From NCBI GenBank assembly GCA_937877455.1, contig CALFIU010000023.1, forward strand, positions 1 through 60,340: a stretch of DNA of 60,340 nucleotides. The letters are read 5' to 3'. A program made the translations under genes and the position numbers. This stretch comes from an uncultured Bacteroidales bacterium (GTDB lineage: Bacteria; Bacteroidota; Bacteroidia; Bacteroidales; UBA3824). Below the pieces are notes generated by a model that saw only the letters and a list, made by a program, of their open reading frames with translations, did no database searches and was not told the origin of the DNA. The stretch's first letter is position 1. Every line of letters starts with the position of its first letter. Below are positions 35,915-44,297 of this stretch, in pieces.

Positions 35915-37318
35915 TTATTTACGTCGAGCTTCGATTTCACGGCTCATCTCGTCGAGCCTTTCATCTGTTAATGAATACTTGCGAATAAGAAGCCCTACAA
36001 CGACGAGAAGCACTGCAGGAATAATGCAAGTGAAAACTAAAATTGCATTTTGCGCGGTAGCTGAATATTTGCCAAGTTCGGTGTAATAGGCGTTGACGGG
36101 GGCACTAATAAACGATGCCAAAAATACAACTACAAATATGCTAAGCACTAATTGAAGACACTTGTTAACCTTAAACTCTTGCCACATCTCGCCAAACGAA
36201 ACAGGCTTTTCGGGCGTTGTAGCAATGTTTTCTTTGCTACCCTTAAAACAAAGTACAAGCAAAATAAAACCTACAATCGCAAAAATACAAGTAACAGTGA
36301 ACCATGCGAAAGGCTCGGTTGGCAGTGCCGATTTCTCCTCTGCAAAATTAAATCCAATAAGTCCCATTACCAAAGGCGTAATCCAACCTGCAATTGAAAA
36401 ACCTGCTTTAAAAGCCACTCCGGCAAGTGCATTAACCGTAGCAGCGGGACGATTGCCAGTGCGGTATTCCGATTCGGTGATTACTTCTGGAACTAATGCC
36501 CACATGAGCGAACCAACGAGTAATCCTACTCCTGTCATAATTTTGGCAATTTGAACAATCAATGTGCTACTCTTAACATCTCCAAACTTGCCAATGCAAA
36601 ACAAAATCATAAATCCAACCAATCCAATTGCCAATAGCGTATAATACAATCCTTTTTTACCAAGCAACATTTTCAAAAAGGGCAACGATGGCAATATGAT
36701 GAACGCTGGAATTGTACCAATTGCCATAAATACAGCTTGCTCCCAATTGATGGCCGAATGAACACAAATTGCAAGTCCTATTGGGAAACCAGCTTGCACA
36801 ATAATTTGACCGATGTTGGCGCAGACCATACGGGTTGAAGTGAGAATGAGCACTTCGTCGTTGTCGCGGGTCATACTCGCCATAATAGAACCATACGGAA
36901 TGTTGACCACCGAATATATCATGCTCAACAATGTGTAACTTACCGTTGCATAAACCAACCTCAAACTCATATCCCAAGTGGCGGCTTGAGGCAACATCAA
37001 CAGACAAGCGGCTATTGTAAGTGGAATGCCACCATAAAGCAAGTAGGTGCGATACTTACCTAATTTTGGATTATGATTGTCGATATAACGCCCTACAATA
37101 GGACTCCAAAAACAGTCGATAAGCCTAACAGTTAGAATAAGTCCGCTGACAAAAGCAGCATTGATTTTCAGTACTGTGGTTAGGTAAAGCATAAGATAAC
37201 AGGCTACCGTCTGAAAAATTAGGTTTTGTGCCAAGTCGCCAGAGCCAAAACCGATACACTGTAGCCACGAAAGTTTATAGAAACCTTTTGCTTCGTTATC
37301 AGTAATTTGTTCTTTCAT
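35915..37318 (-). CDS. GPH-family sugar:cation symporter
   Basis: A 467-residue major-facilitator transporter of the glycoside-pentoside-hexuronide family with about 12 membrane helices. Family features are the N-terminal GFGSGDLAQNLIFQTVACYL, DCFWSPIVGRYIDNHNPKLGKYR between helices 2 and 3, and NIPYGSIMASMTRDNDEVLILTSTRM. Members take up melibiose, xylosides or glucuronides with Na+ or H+. Its place between the SGNH esterase and the xylanase implies xylo-oligosaccharide or aldouronate uptake across the inner membrane. Confidence 0.94.
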   Translation of the reverse strand: MKEQITDNEAKGFYKLSWLQCIGFGSGDLAQNLIFQTVACYLMLYLTTVLKINAAFVSGLILTVRLIDCFWSPIVGRYIDNHNPKLGKYRTYLLYGGIPLTIAACLLMLPQAATWDMSLRLVYATVSYTLLSMIYSVVNIPYGSIMASMTRDNDEVLILTSTRMVCANIGQIIVQAGFPIGLAICVHSAINWEQAVFMAIGTIPAFIILPSLPFLKMLLGKKGLYYTLLAIGLVGFMILFCIGKFGDVKSSTLIVQIAKIMTGVGLLVGSLMWALVPEVITESEYRTGNRPAATVNALAGVAFKAGFSIAGWITPLVMGLIGFNFAEEKSALPTEPFAWFTVTCIFAIVGFILLVLCFKGSKENIATTPEKPVSFGEMWQEFKVNKCLQLVLSIFVVVFLASFISAPVNAYYTELGKYSATAQNAILVFTCIIPAVLLVVVGLLIRKYSLTDERLDEMSREIEARRK

Positions 37319-37341
37319 AATTATTTAGTAATTAAATTCAT

Positions 37342-38514
37342 TTATTTTATTTTTTCTGCTGTCAATTTTCCCATAGCCTCATAACCTTTTGGATTGAGAT
37401 GTAACCAATCGTCGCTGTATTCGGCTTTGATTTTGGCGGGGTCATTTGGGTCGCGCACAAGTGCGTCAAAGTCGATAATGCCATCGCACTCCTTGCAATT
37501 ACGAATCCATTCGTTGACATACTGGCGAGCCGCCTCATGAAAAATTGTGTAATAGTCGTTGCCCTTAAAAGGCGTTATAGTTCCAAAATAAACCTTGATA
37601 CCCTTGTTATGCGCTTTTGTCATCATTTCGAGGTATGCAGCAATAAGTCCATCAGCACATTCCTCCGAATTTTTCTTTGCACCTCCAATATCGTTGACAC
37701 CTTCAAAAATTATCAACGATGAAACAGCAGCCTGACCAAGGATGTCGCGGTCAAAACGTTTAAGTGCAGGTTCACTGAGTCCGCCTTTGATTACAGCGTT
37801 ACCTCCAATACCAAGATTCAATACGCCCACCTTGCCACCAAGCGATTCGGCAAGAAAGTCAGTCCAACGGTTTTGTTTGTTAGTAGTTGTGCCGCGTCCA
37901 TCAGTTATGCTATTGCCAAGACAAGCAATTACAGGAAATTTTTGAGTAGTTTTTACATCAATTGCGGCAATATTGTACCAATGGTCAACTTTTTCCTGTG
38001 GCGTATCAAAATTTGTTTTGGGTTTACTTTCGCCTGCAATTATGTAAGACGTGGTACGCGAACCACGGTGCGAAGTTGCGTTTTCGGGTGTCTTGTCGCC
38101 ATAGTTGATTGTGATGCTCAAGAGTTGCAACGGCTTAAGGTTAAATGAAATTTCATCGGAGTAAAGACTACCACCTTTGGGAATTACTACATTTTTCTTA
38201 CCATTGAAAGTTAGATATTTAGCAGATTTTATATCTATCTGCTGCGCCTGTCCAGCGTTGGCAATATACACCGACTTAATTTCGGTGTCTGACGAACCAA
38301 ACACGTTGGAAAGTTGCAAGCGTATGATGTCGCCACCTGTCGAAACATGTATTATCTGACGCACCGACCTATTGGAAAGGCTTTCTCTGGGCATATCGCC
38401 TTTACCTGTCCATTCAACAGCAGTGGCCCATGTACCTTGCCAATCTTGTGCGTATGCCGATGTAACCGACATTGTCAACGACATCAACGCTGCTACTAAA
38501 AATTTTCTTCTCAT
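37342..38514 (-). CDS. SGNH/GDSL-family esterase
   Basis: A 390-residue secreted esterase with signal peptide MRRKFLVAALMSLTMSVTSAYA. A beta-rich N-terminal domain (WQGTWATAVEWTGKGDMP, SNRSVRQIIHVSTGGD) precedes the SGNH hydrolase fold: block I VIACLGNSITDGRG (Ser), block II NLGIGGNAV, block III FEGVNDIGG, block V DDWLHLNPKGYEAMG (Asp/His). In this context deacetylation of acetylated xylan or xylo-oligosaccharides is likely. It lies 21 bp after GH115 and 23 bp before the symporter. Confidence 0.93.
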   Translation of the reverse strand: MRRKFLVAALMSLTMSVTSAYAQDWQGTWATAVEWTGKGDMPRESLSNRSVRQIIHVSTGGDIIRLQLSNVFGSSDTEIKSVYIANAGQAQQIDIKSAKYLTFNGKKNVVIPKGGSLYSDEISFNLKPLQLLSITINYGDKTPENATSHRGSRTTSYIIAGESKPKTNFDTPQEKVDHWYNIAAIDVKTTQKFPVIACLGNSITDGRGTTTNKQNRWTDFLAESLGGKVGVLNLGIGGNAVIKGGLSEPALKRFDRDILGQAAVSSLIIFEGVNDIGGAKKNSEECADGLIAAYLEMMTKAHNKGIKVYFGTITPFKGNDYYTIFHEAARQYVNEWIRNCKECDGIIDFDALVRDPNDPAKIKAEYSDDWLHLNPKGYEAMGKLTAEKIK

Positions 38515-38535
38515 AATATTTAATTCTTTTTTTTA

Positions 38536-41094
38536 TCAATTCTTTTTCACTTCGCTTTCTTTGCCAAAAAGGTATTCACCTTTGTAGCCGCCAAAATCTA
38601 TCACAAATTTCTCGAATACAATTCCAGAGTGTTTTGGCGTGATTGTTAGCGTGTGATAGTTAGATTTGTCAACCTTGAAACCAACTATTTTTTCTACTAC
38701 GCGGCGTGCTACTGTCGGATAGAAAGAGGTGTAGGCGTATGGTTGCTTGTCGAGAAGGTCGTGATTGAAATTAACAGTCTTAACCACCTGACCATCAACT
38801 GAAACCGTGTATTCGTGTCCGCCTCTGTTCTGAAAATCAAGTGTTGACTTTACAATTACGTGTACTTTTATTGAGTCTGCATAACCCTCTGGCAACTTGA
38901 AACGATATGTCAGCGACGAATTGCCGACCGGCTTTGTGTATGGTGTCAAGGCAACTGCGCTACGTGTGCGTCCGTAATACGGATAAACTTCCCACTTGAC
39001 ATCGCCGTCAGACTTTGCCTCGTAGAAATGTTCTGCCTCCATCGAAACATAACCATTGCTTGGTTCAAAAACGAAACCTCCGTCAGTGCTTTGGTTTATG
39101 CGTTTTGTTTCGGGCAACATCTCGTGTGGAAAGTTGTCGTTCCAACTTTTGTAGCCTATGTGCTTTTGAATCATCATGTTATGCCATTTGCCGTTGGCGA
39201 GGTCGTTGTTGTATTGAGTGCAAAGCAGAGAATCGCGTTTGAAACATTCCGACACCTTGTCAGCCCAATAGTTCGCATCGGGGTCGTTGTTGACAGCACA
39301 ATAACGGTTCATTGCTTGAGCGTAATACATGTCATAAAGGTTCGCCATTGCTTGAACGGGGAACAGAACCAATTGATAATAAGCGTCTTTGTATTTTTCA
39401 GGAAGTTGAAGGTATAGACGAAGTGCCTCTGTCTCAAGACGCAAATACTCGTAGGTAACTTGCCTAAACTCACCAGTTTGGACATTGTAAGTGTTGACAT
39501 CAAGCATTTCGGGCGTTACACGAGCCATGTACTGACAATTTCGGTTGTAAATTCGTGCCGCTTCCTTGGACAAGTCTTTGCCCACAACTTTCTCAAAGAA
39601 GTTTTCGGTGTGGTCGGTAACGTTTTGAAGATTGTAAGACTTTGGTCTGTACGCCATGTCGCAGAAAAGTTGAATCGGATATTCCATTGGCTTGAGGTCT
39701 CCGACGTTGAGAATCCAAAGTTTATCGATTCCAAAGTCGTATGCAAGCAAAAGTTGTTCAAACATTTGTTGAGTTTGTGTAACGTTCAGCCATTTGGAGT
39801 TGCGTGGTGCGCCTACGTAGTCAACATGATAATAAATTCCCCAACCGCCTTTGTGCTGAGTGTCAGGAACGCGGCGTATGTTGCCCCAATTGTCATCGCT
39901 GACAAGGATTATCACGTCATCAGGCACTTTAAGCCCTGCGTCATAAAAGTCCTGAACCTCTTTGTACAACGCCCAAACCTGCTGACGTTGAGAGGCTGGT
40001 TTGCCTGTTTCTTGAGCGATTATTTTGCGCTGATTGTTGAAAATACGCTCCATCAGTTTTTTGTTTTTATCAACTTGACGTTCATATTCGTCGTCGTGTC
40101 CTTCTTTGCCGCCCATCGGAGCGTCGCCATCGCCACGCATACCGATTGTTATGATGTCTTCGTTGTCTTTGGAGCGGCGGATTCCTTCGCGGAAAAATTG
40201 GTCGATAACTTTCTGATTCTTTTCATAATCCCACGGTCCGTTAGCCTTGCGATTTCTTGCCCATTCTTGATGGTTTCTTGCCATTGGTTCATGGTGCGAA
40301 GTGCCCATGATGATGCCCATTTCTGATGCCGTTTTGCTGTTGAGATTGTCGTCGGCATAGAAAGCGTTGCCCCACATGGCAGGCCACATATAGTTGGCTT
40401 TCAGACGCAGAAGCAATTCAAAAACCTTGCTATAAAAGTTGTGATTCATGCCTTTTGCAAGGTCGGGATTGGCTGACGGACATTCAGAATCTGGAAATTT
40501 TTCCTTGACCCAATTGCTAAGGCATGGTGCCTCGTCGTTGAGGAAAATTCCACGGTAGCGTACTGTAGGTTCGCCGTCGGTGAATGAGCCTTTTTTGATG
40601 TAGATTTTGTCGTGTTTTTCGATTGCGACATCAGCCCACCAGTACCAAGGCGACACGCCGATTTGTTTTGAAAGTTCGTAAACGCCGTAGATTGCGCCTC
40701 TCATGTCGCTGCCGGCGATTATTACTGTGCCGTCAATTGTGGTTAGGATGTACTTTTCGCATTTGCCTTGAAGTTGTGAGCCGTCAAGTTTTTGCTTTTT
40801 TATCAAATCCTTGATGTATTGCGACTTATCTATTGTACCGACAACGATTTTGCCGCCTTGTTGGTTCACTTGTGGTTTAACGTCCGACACGTTGAAAATG
40901 TCGTTGCATAGGTTGTTGACGGCAATTGACACGCCTTTGTATTCGTTTGCATCAACACTGATAGTTGGCGCGTTGCCTTGTGAGACAATCAGCAGTCCGC
41001 CGTTGTCCTCAAAATCCACAAAACTACCTACCTGAGCGAGAACGCACGGCAACAACGTTGTGAATAAGATGAAAGTTGCAATTAATTTTTTCAT
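38536..41094 (-). CDS. GH115 xylan alpha-1,2-glucuronidase
   Basis: An 852-residue secreted enzyme with signal peptide MKKLIATFILFTTLLPCVLA. The family framework is present: DMRGAIYGVYELSKQIGVSPWYWWADV, RGIFLNDEAPCLSNW, ANYMWPAMWGNAFYADD, GIIMGTSHHEPMARN, GMRGDGDAPMGG, ILVSDDNWGNIRRVPD and a C-terminal beta-sandwich. GH115 removes 4-O-methyl-glucuronic acid from internal positions of xylan, complementing GH67, which acts on ends. The coding sequence is visibly GC-richer than the window average. It lies 3 bp after the GH35 gene. Confidence 0.96.
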   Translation of the reverse strand: MKKLIATFILFTTLLPCVLAQVGSFVDFEDNGGLLIVSQGNAPTISVDANEYKGVSIAVNNLCNDIFNVSDVKPQVNQQGGKIVVGTIDKSQYIKDLIKKQKLDGSQLQGKCEKYILTTIDGTVIIAGSDMRGAIYGVYELSKQIGVSPWYWWADVAIEKHDKIYIKKGSFTDGEPTVRYRGIFLNDEAPCLSNWVKEKFPDSECPSANPDLAKGMNHNFYSKVFELLLRLKANYMWPAMWGNAFYADDNLNSKTASEMGIIMGTSHHEPMARNHQEWARNRKANGPWDYEKNQKVIDQFFREGIRRSKDNEDIITIGMRGDGDAPMGGKEGHDDEYERQVDKNKKLMERIFNNQRKIIAQETGKPASQRQQVWALYKEVQDFYDAGLKVPDDVIILVSDDNWGNIRRVPDTQHKGGWGIYYHVDYVGAPRNSKWLNVTQTQQMFEQLLLAYDFGIDKLWILNVGDLKPMEYPIQLFCDMAYRPKSYNLQNVTDHTENFFEKVVGKDLSKEAARIYNRNCQYMARVTPEMLDVNTYNVQTGEFRQVTYEYLRLETEALRLYLQLPEKYKDAYYQLVLFPVQAMANLYDMYYAQAMNRYCAVNNDPDANYWADKVSECFKRDSLLCTQYNNDLANGKWHNMMIQKHIGYKSWNDNFPHEMLPETKRINQSTDGGFVFEPSNGYVSMEAEHFYEAKSDGDVKWEVYPYYGRTRSAVALTPYTKPVGNSSLTYRFKLPEGYADSIKVHVIVKSTLDFQNRGGHEYTVSVDGQVVKTVNFNHDLLDKQPYAYTSFYPTVARRVVEKIVGFKVDKSNYHTLTITPKHSGIVFEKFVIDFGGYKGEYLFGKESEVKKN

Positions 41095-41097
41095 GTT

Positions 41098-42753
41098 TTA
41101 GTATCTGTAAAGTTTGAATTTTTGTATTCCCCATTCGCCGTCTGGGATTCTCACATGTCGACCTTGATGCGATTCGTCGCCGTTGAGATAACGGATTGTC
41201 CGTCCGCTGCCGTCGGTTGCAATCTCCTGAATTTCAAGGATTCCGACACGTTGTTTACCGTTGTCGAGAAAATTTAGCACAACGCCCGAACCTATTAGCA
41301 CAAACTCGTCAGAGGTGGTGTTGATTAAAATTGCGCCTTCTGTGTTCCAGTTTGGAAGCCTTGCGCCTGCGCTCCAGCCAAGGGTATAATCATGTTTGGC
41401 GACAATCTTATAACCGCCAATTGTTGCTGTATCTCGCTGATTGATAGTATCTAATAAGAAACCACGCATACGGTCGGATCCGTTGGCTTCGATGATGTAT
41501 TTTTCTGCACACTTTATAAGGTTGTAAGCCGCAGGAAGTTCCGTCAGACTTCCCTTTTTTTCAGTTTTTTCTATTGTAACACCCAAAACTGGCGGCATAA
41601 ATTCAGCCTGTTTGGTTTCTGCTGAAAACGGCGAAAATCCCAAGCCGTGATATTCGCCAAAAGCATACAACGCTTTTGCGCCAGCCGTTGCATCGTATTG
41701 ATGTTCAGGTACAAAGAATGGATTGTCGGAACGATAGTAGGCTGATGTCCACTTCTTGAAATCACCAAAATAAATGTCGGGGCTGAGCATTTCAATTGAC
41801 GGTGCGCCTGCTTTCCAAATGTCAATCAGATGAGGTAGGGGACCACCTGAAGGATATTCGCCCGGTTTTTTGCCCGGACGGTTGAGGGCGCAGTTGACGT
41901 ACATAGGTAGATTGTAAATTTTCTTTCCTGCCTTTGCAATTTCTTGAGTATAAACGGCATAACTCCATGCCGTAAAAATTTCCTCGGCGTAAATGCTCTT
42001 GCCGAAAACATTTTCCCAACTGCCGGTTAGGTTGCCGTTCCAGTATTTTTTTATGCTGTCGGTGAGTGTATTTTTGTGCGTTCTGAGGTAGTCCATAAGC
42101 ACTGACGGAACGGTTGATTTCCATGCTGAAGTTGCTGTTTTGGAGTAGTCGCGAGCATTGGGCAGCATTGCGATTTCGTTTTCCACCTGAATCATCACAA
42201 CCGTCTGATTTTTATCGTTTTGCTTGATAAATTCCAAGAGTTTGCAAAACGCTTTTTTGTCCATGTCGAGGTTTTCTTTTGCATACGGCGACAAGATTTC
42301 CTGAGGTATGCCGTCTTTGCTTTCGGCTCTTGGAAACCGTTTTACATCTTTTTTAACCCATGACGGCACGTAGCACGACATCGAATTTTTCCATGCTCCG
42401 AACCATAAAAATACGATTTTCAGATTGTTAGCGTCAGAAATTTTGATTATATCGCCAACAAGTGAAAAGTCGAATTTGCCTTCCTGTGGTTCTATTAAAT
42501 CCCAATATACGGGAATAAGTGCTGTGTTGATGTTCTGTTTCAGAAGGTTAGGGACAACGTTTTTTTCAAAATATTCCTTAGTTGAGGCGTTAGAATTTCC
42601 GAGTTCGCCTGCACGCATAAGAAATGGTTTTCCGTTGACAATCAATTGATAGGCGTTGCCGTGCTTTACGATTTTTGGCGGCTCTTGCGCTGAAGTGTCA
42701 AAAGCACAAAAAACTAAAAAAATTAAAAATAATATGTATGTTAATTTGTTCAT
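41098..42753 (-). CDS. GH35-type beta-galactosidase with DUF5597 domain
   Basis: A 551-residue secreted glycosidase from the ATG at 42753 (the TTG at 42759 is less likely), with signal peptide ending FDTSA before QEPPK. The TIM barrel shows FLMRAGELGNSNAS, PVYWDLIEPQEGKFDFSLV, the acid/base Glu in VMIQVENEIAMLPN and the probable nucleophile in NPFFVPEHQYD. A DUF5597 beta-sandwich follows (YTLGWSAGARLPNWNTEGA, then RIPDGEWGIQKFKLYRY). It may remove galactose or arabinopyranose decorations from xylan. Its 5' end is AT-rich and the rest is GC-rich. It starts 6 bp after the unshifted end of the AbiEii frame. Confidence 0.92.
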   Translation of the reverse strand: MNKLTYILFLIFLVFCAFDTSAQEPPKIVKHGNAYQLIVNGKPFLMRAGELGNSNASTKEYFEKNVVPNLLKQNINTALIPVYWDLIEPQEGKFDFSLVGDIIKISDANNLKIVFLWFGAWKNSMSCYVPSWVKKDVKRFPRAESKDGIPQEILSPYAKENLDMDKKAFCKLLEFIKQNDKNQTVVMIQVENEIAMLPNARDYSKTATSAWKSTVPSVLMDYLRTHKNTLTDSIKKYWNGNLTGSWENVFGKSIYAEEIFTAWSYAVYTQEIAKAGKKIYNLPMYVNCALNRPGKKPGEYPSGGPLPHLIDIWKAGAPSIEMLSPDIYFGDFKKWTSAYYRSDNPFFVPEHQYDATAGAKALYAFGEYHGLGFSPFSAETKQAEFMPPVLGVTIEKTEKKGSLTELPAAYNLIKCAEKYIIEANGSDRMRGFLLDTINQRDTATIGGYKIVAKHDYTLGWSAGARLPNWNTEGAILINTTSDEFVLIGSGVVLNFLDNGKQRVGILEIQEIATDGSGRTIRYLNGDESHQGRHVRIPDGEWGIQKFKLYRY

Positions 42754-42782
42754 TATCAATTATTTGTATATTATTCTATCTG

Positions 42783-43589
42783 CTAATTGCAAAAAATAGT
42801 CGTTAGTCCAAATGTCAAGTTCTTTTGGATTAACAACAAAGGGACGAACATCGTTTTTACGCTTTCAATGTCTGTGGTAGCAAGCCTTTGTTTCAGAACA
42901 GTTTGAAATTCTTCTTTCGTCATTTCTTTGTTGTTAAATTCTTTGATTCGTTCTTGTAAATGTTTGAAATCAAGCGGTATCTTATAACGCACATACCATT
43001 CAAAATCGTACCAATCGCGACCTTTTACACGGTTGCGCCAATGCCTAAATGCAAGAGCGTGCATTTTTCCTGCGTAAAGGTCTGGCAAAGTGATACATCT
43101 TATTATAATAGTATATGGCAATTGCAAGTATTTATGTTCTGTTTCAAAATTCATAGGCGGTTTGGTATCAACCTCTATTTTTATTTTGACTGATTTTTCT
43201 GACTGAAACTTTAGGTTGTAAACATCTGTGTTATCTTTCAAAAATGCCGAATCTACACGACTAAATTTCTGTTTTGATTTTTTTAGGATTTCAACACGAC
43301 GACCTAAACTATCAAACTCATCGATTATAGGCTGAAAGTAATTCTCAAAATTAAAATTTTCGTCGGCTTTTAGTAGCGAAAAATCCATATCTTCTGAAAA
43401 ACGTGGCAAATTATGAAATAGCCTCAAACATGTGCCTCCGTAGAAAGCGGCTTTGTCGAAAAATCCGCCTTTGTAGAGACCTGCAAGCGCGATTTGCTGC
43501 GCCACCTCATAAACGGCATTTTGCTGTTCTATTGAGGTAGTGGCATTGTAATGCTGAAGCATTTGCTCATATATTCCGCTCTTTTTCAA
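42783..43589 (-). CDS. AbiEii/AbiGii-type nucleotidyltransferase toxin, C-terminus frameshifted
   Basis: A 268-residue type IV toxin of the nucleotidyltransferase superfamily. The active site is intact: FYGGTCLRLFHNLPRFSEDMDFSLL (GG-T and D-x-D) and KIKIEVDTKPP, plus DLYAGKMHALAFRHWRNRVKGRDWYDFEWYV. The last 24 residues (TMFVPLLLIQKN...) are out of frame. Adding one A to the five-A run at 42854-42858 restores NDVRPFVVNPKELDIWTNDY plus FLQLADRIIYK, the expected family ending, with a stop at 42760-42762. So the gene has a one-base deletion, or the assembly does. It overlaps the antitoxin gene by 23 bases. Confidence 0.9.
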   Translation of the reverse strand: MKKSGIYEQMLQHYNATTSIEQQNAVYEVAQQIALAGLYKGGFFDKAAFYGGTCLRLFHNLPRFSEDMDFSLLKADENFNFENYFQPIIDEFDSLGRRVEILKKSKQKFSRVDSAFLKDNTDVYNLKFQSEKSVKIKIEVDTKPPMNFETEHKYLQLPYTIIIRCITLPDLYAGKMHALAFRHWRNRVKGRDWYDFEWYVRYKIPLDFKHLQERIKEFNNKEMTKEEFQTVLKQRLATTDIESVKTMFVPLLLIQKNLTFGLTTIFCN

Positions 43590-44202
43590 TTATTTTGATA
43601 ATATTTTTAAAAATATGTTTTTTTTTGCCTTTTTCAGCACATTCGTTGAAAACTGTCAAATCCATATCTACCAACCTGTCCATGTCGAAACGCAAATCTT
43701 CTTCAAGAAAAGTATACGTTTCTTTCAAAAACCTCAAGTTGAGGTTAGGCATATAGGATATATAATCACATAATGCCTTTTCTGGCTTGGCAATCATAAA
43801 GTTAACATCACCCGATTGAACAATCTCAACTCCAATATGATAATAATCTTTGTCGCAATGATGATACTCAAACCTACCGAGAGCATTTGAAAACTCTTTG
43901 GTTAAGTGAGTGGTCATCGACTGAACAATCTCAACCCTTTCGGGTATAAGCCCGTGGTATCTAAGTGCCGACAACATTGACACGTACGACGGACTATAAA
44001 GGTGATTTGCAATAAGTTCCATTGATAGTAAAATCCCTGATTCTTCAGGATTTACTACGTATAATCCTTTTTTTAGGCGGATAATTGCACCTTCTTTTTC
44101 AAGATTTGCAACTTTTCTGTTTTCGGAAACTAAACCCGAAAAAAGTGTTGCAATTGCTCGTGTTCCAACGGGTATGTTTTTGAAAACTGACATTTTTTTC
44201 AT
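43567..44202 (-). CDS. AbiEi-type antitoxin
   Basis: A 211-residue type IV antitoxin from the ATG at 44202; an ATG at 44220 is also in frame, but the -7 box at 44229-44236 would leave it almost leaderless. The N-terminal winged-helix segment reads LVSENRKVANLEKEGAIIRLKKGLYVV, followed by the AbiEi domain (ELIANHLYSPSYVSMLSALRYHGLIPE, AKPEKALCDYISY). AbiEi represses its own operon and counters AbiEii. The pair sits inside the xylan locus between GH67 and GH35, in the same direction, and appears to be a later insertion. Confidence 0.92.
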   Translation of the reverse strand: MKKMSVFKNIPVGTRAIATLFSGLVSENRKVANLEKEGAIIRLKKGLYVVNPEESGILLSMELIANHLYSPSYVSMLSALRYHGLIPERVEIVQSMTTHLTKEFSNALGRFEYHHCDKDYYHIGVEIVQSGDVNFMIAKPEKALCDYISYMPNLNLRFLKETYTFLEEDLRFDMDRLVDMDLTVFNECAEKGKKKHIFKNIIKIIEKERNI

Positions 44203-44228
44203 ATCAATACTTTTTGTCATTAAAGTTG

Positions 44229-44236
44229 CAAATTTA
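44229..44236 (-). promoter_or_regulatory. -7 box of the abiE pair
   Basis: TAAATTTG on the minus strand matches the Bacteroidetes -7 consensus, in the 77-bp gap downstream of GH67. It would transcribe the antitoxin, the toxin and possibly the downstream xylan genes. Confidence 0.6.
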
Positions 44237-44297
44237 GTTGATTTTTCGATAGAAAATTACAGTTTTTGTAATTATGTATCAAATAATTTACTTTTTT

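Noticed and set aside
39460..40326. A 288-codon plus-strand frame
   Set aside because: It lies fully opposite the GH115 gene, has no recognised domain and reflects the GC-richer codon usage there.
42850..42862. Programmed -1 frameshifting as the explanation for the AbiEii tail
   Set aside because: The A-run does not form a full X XXY YYZ slippery heptamer in the reading frame and no stimulatory hairpin is evident, so a deletion or sequence error is more likely.
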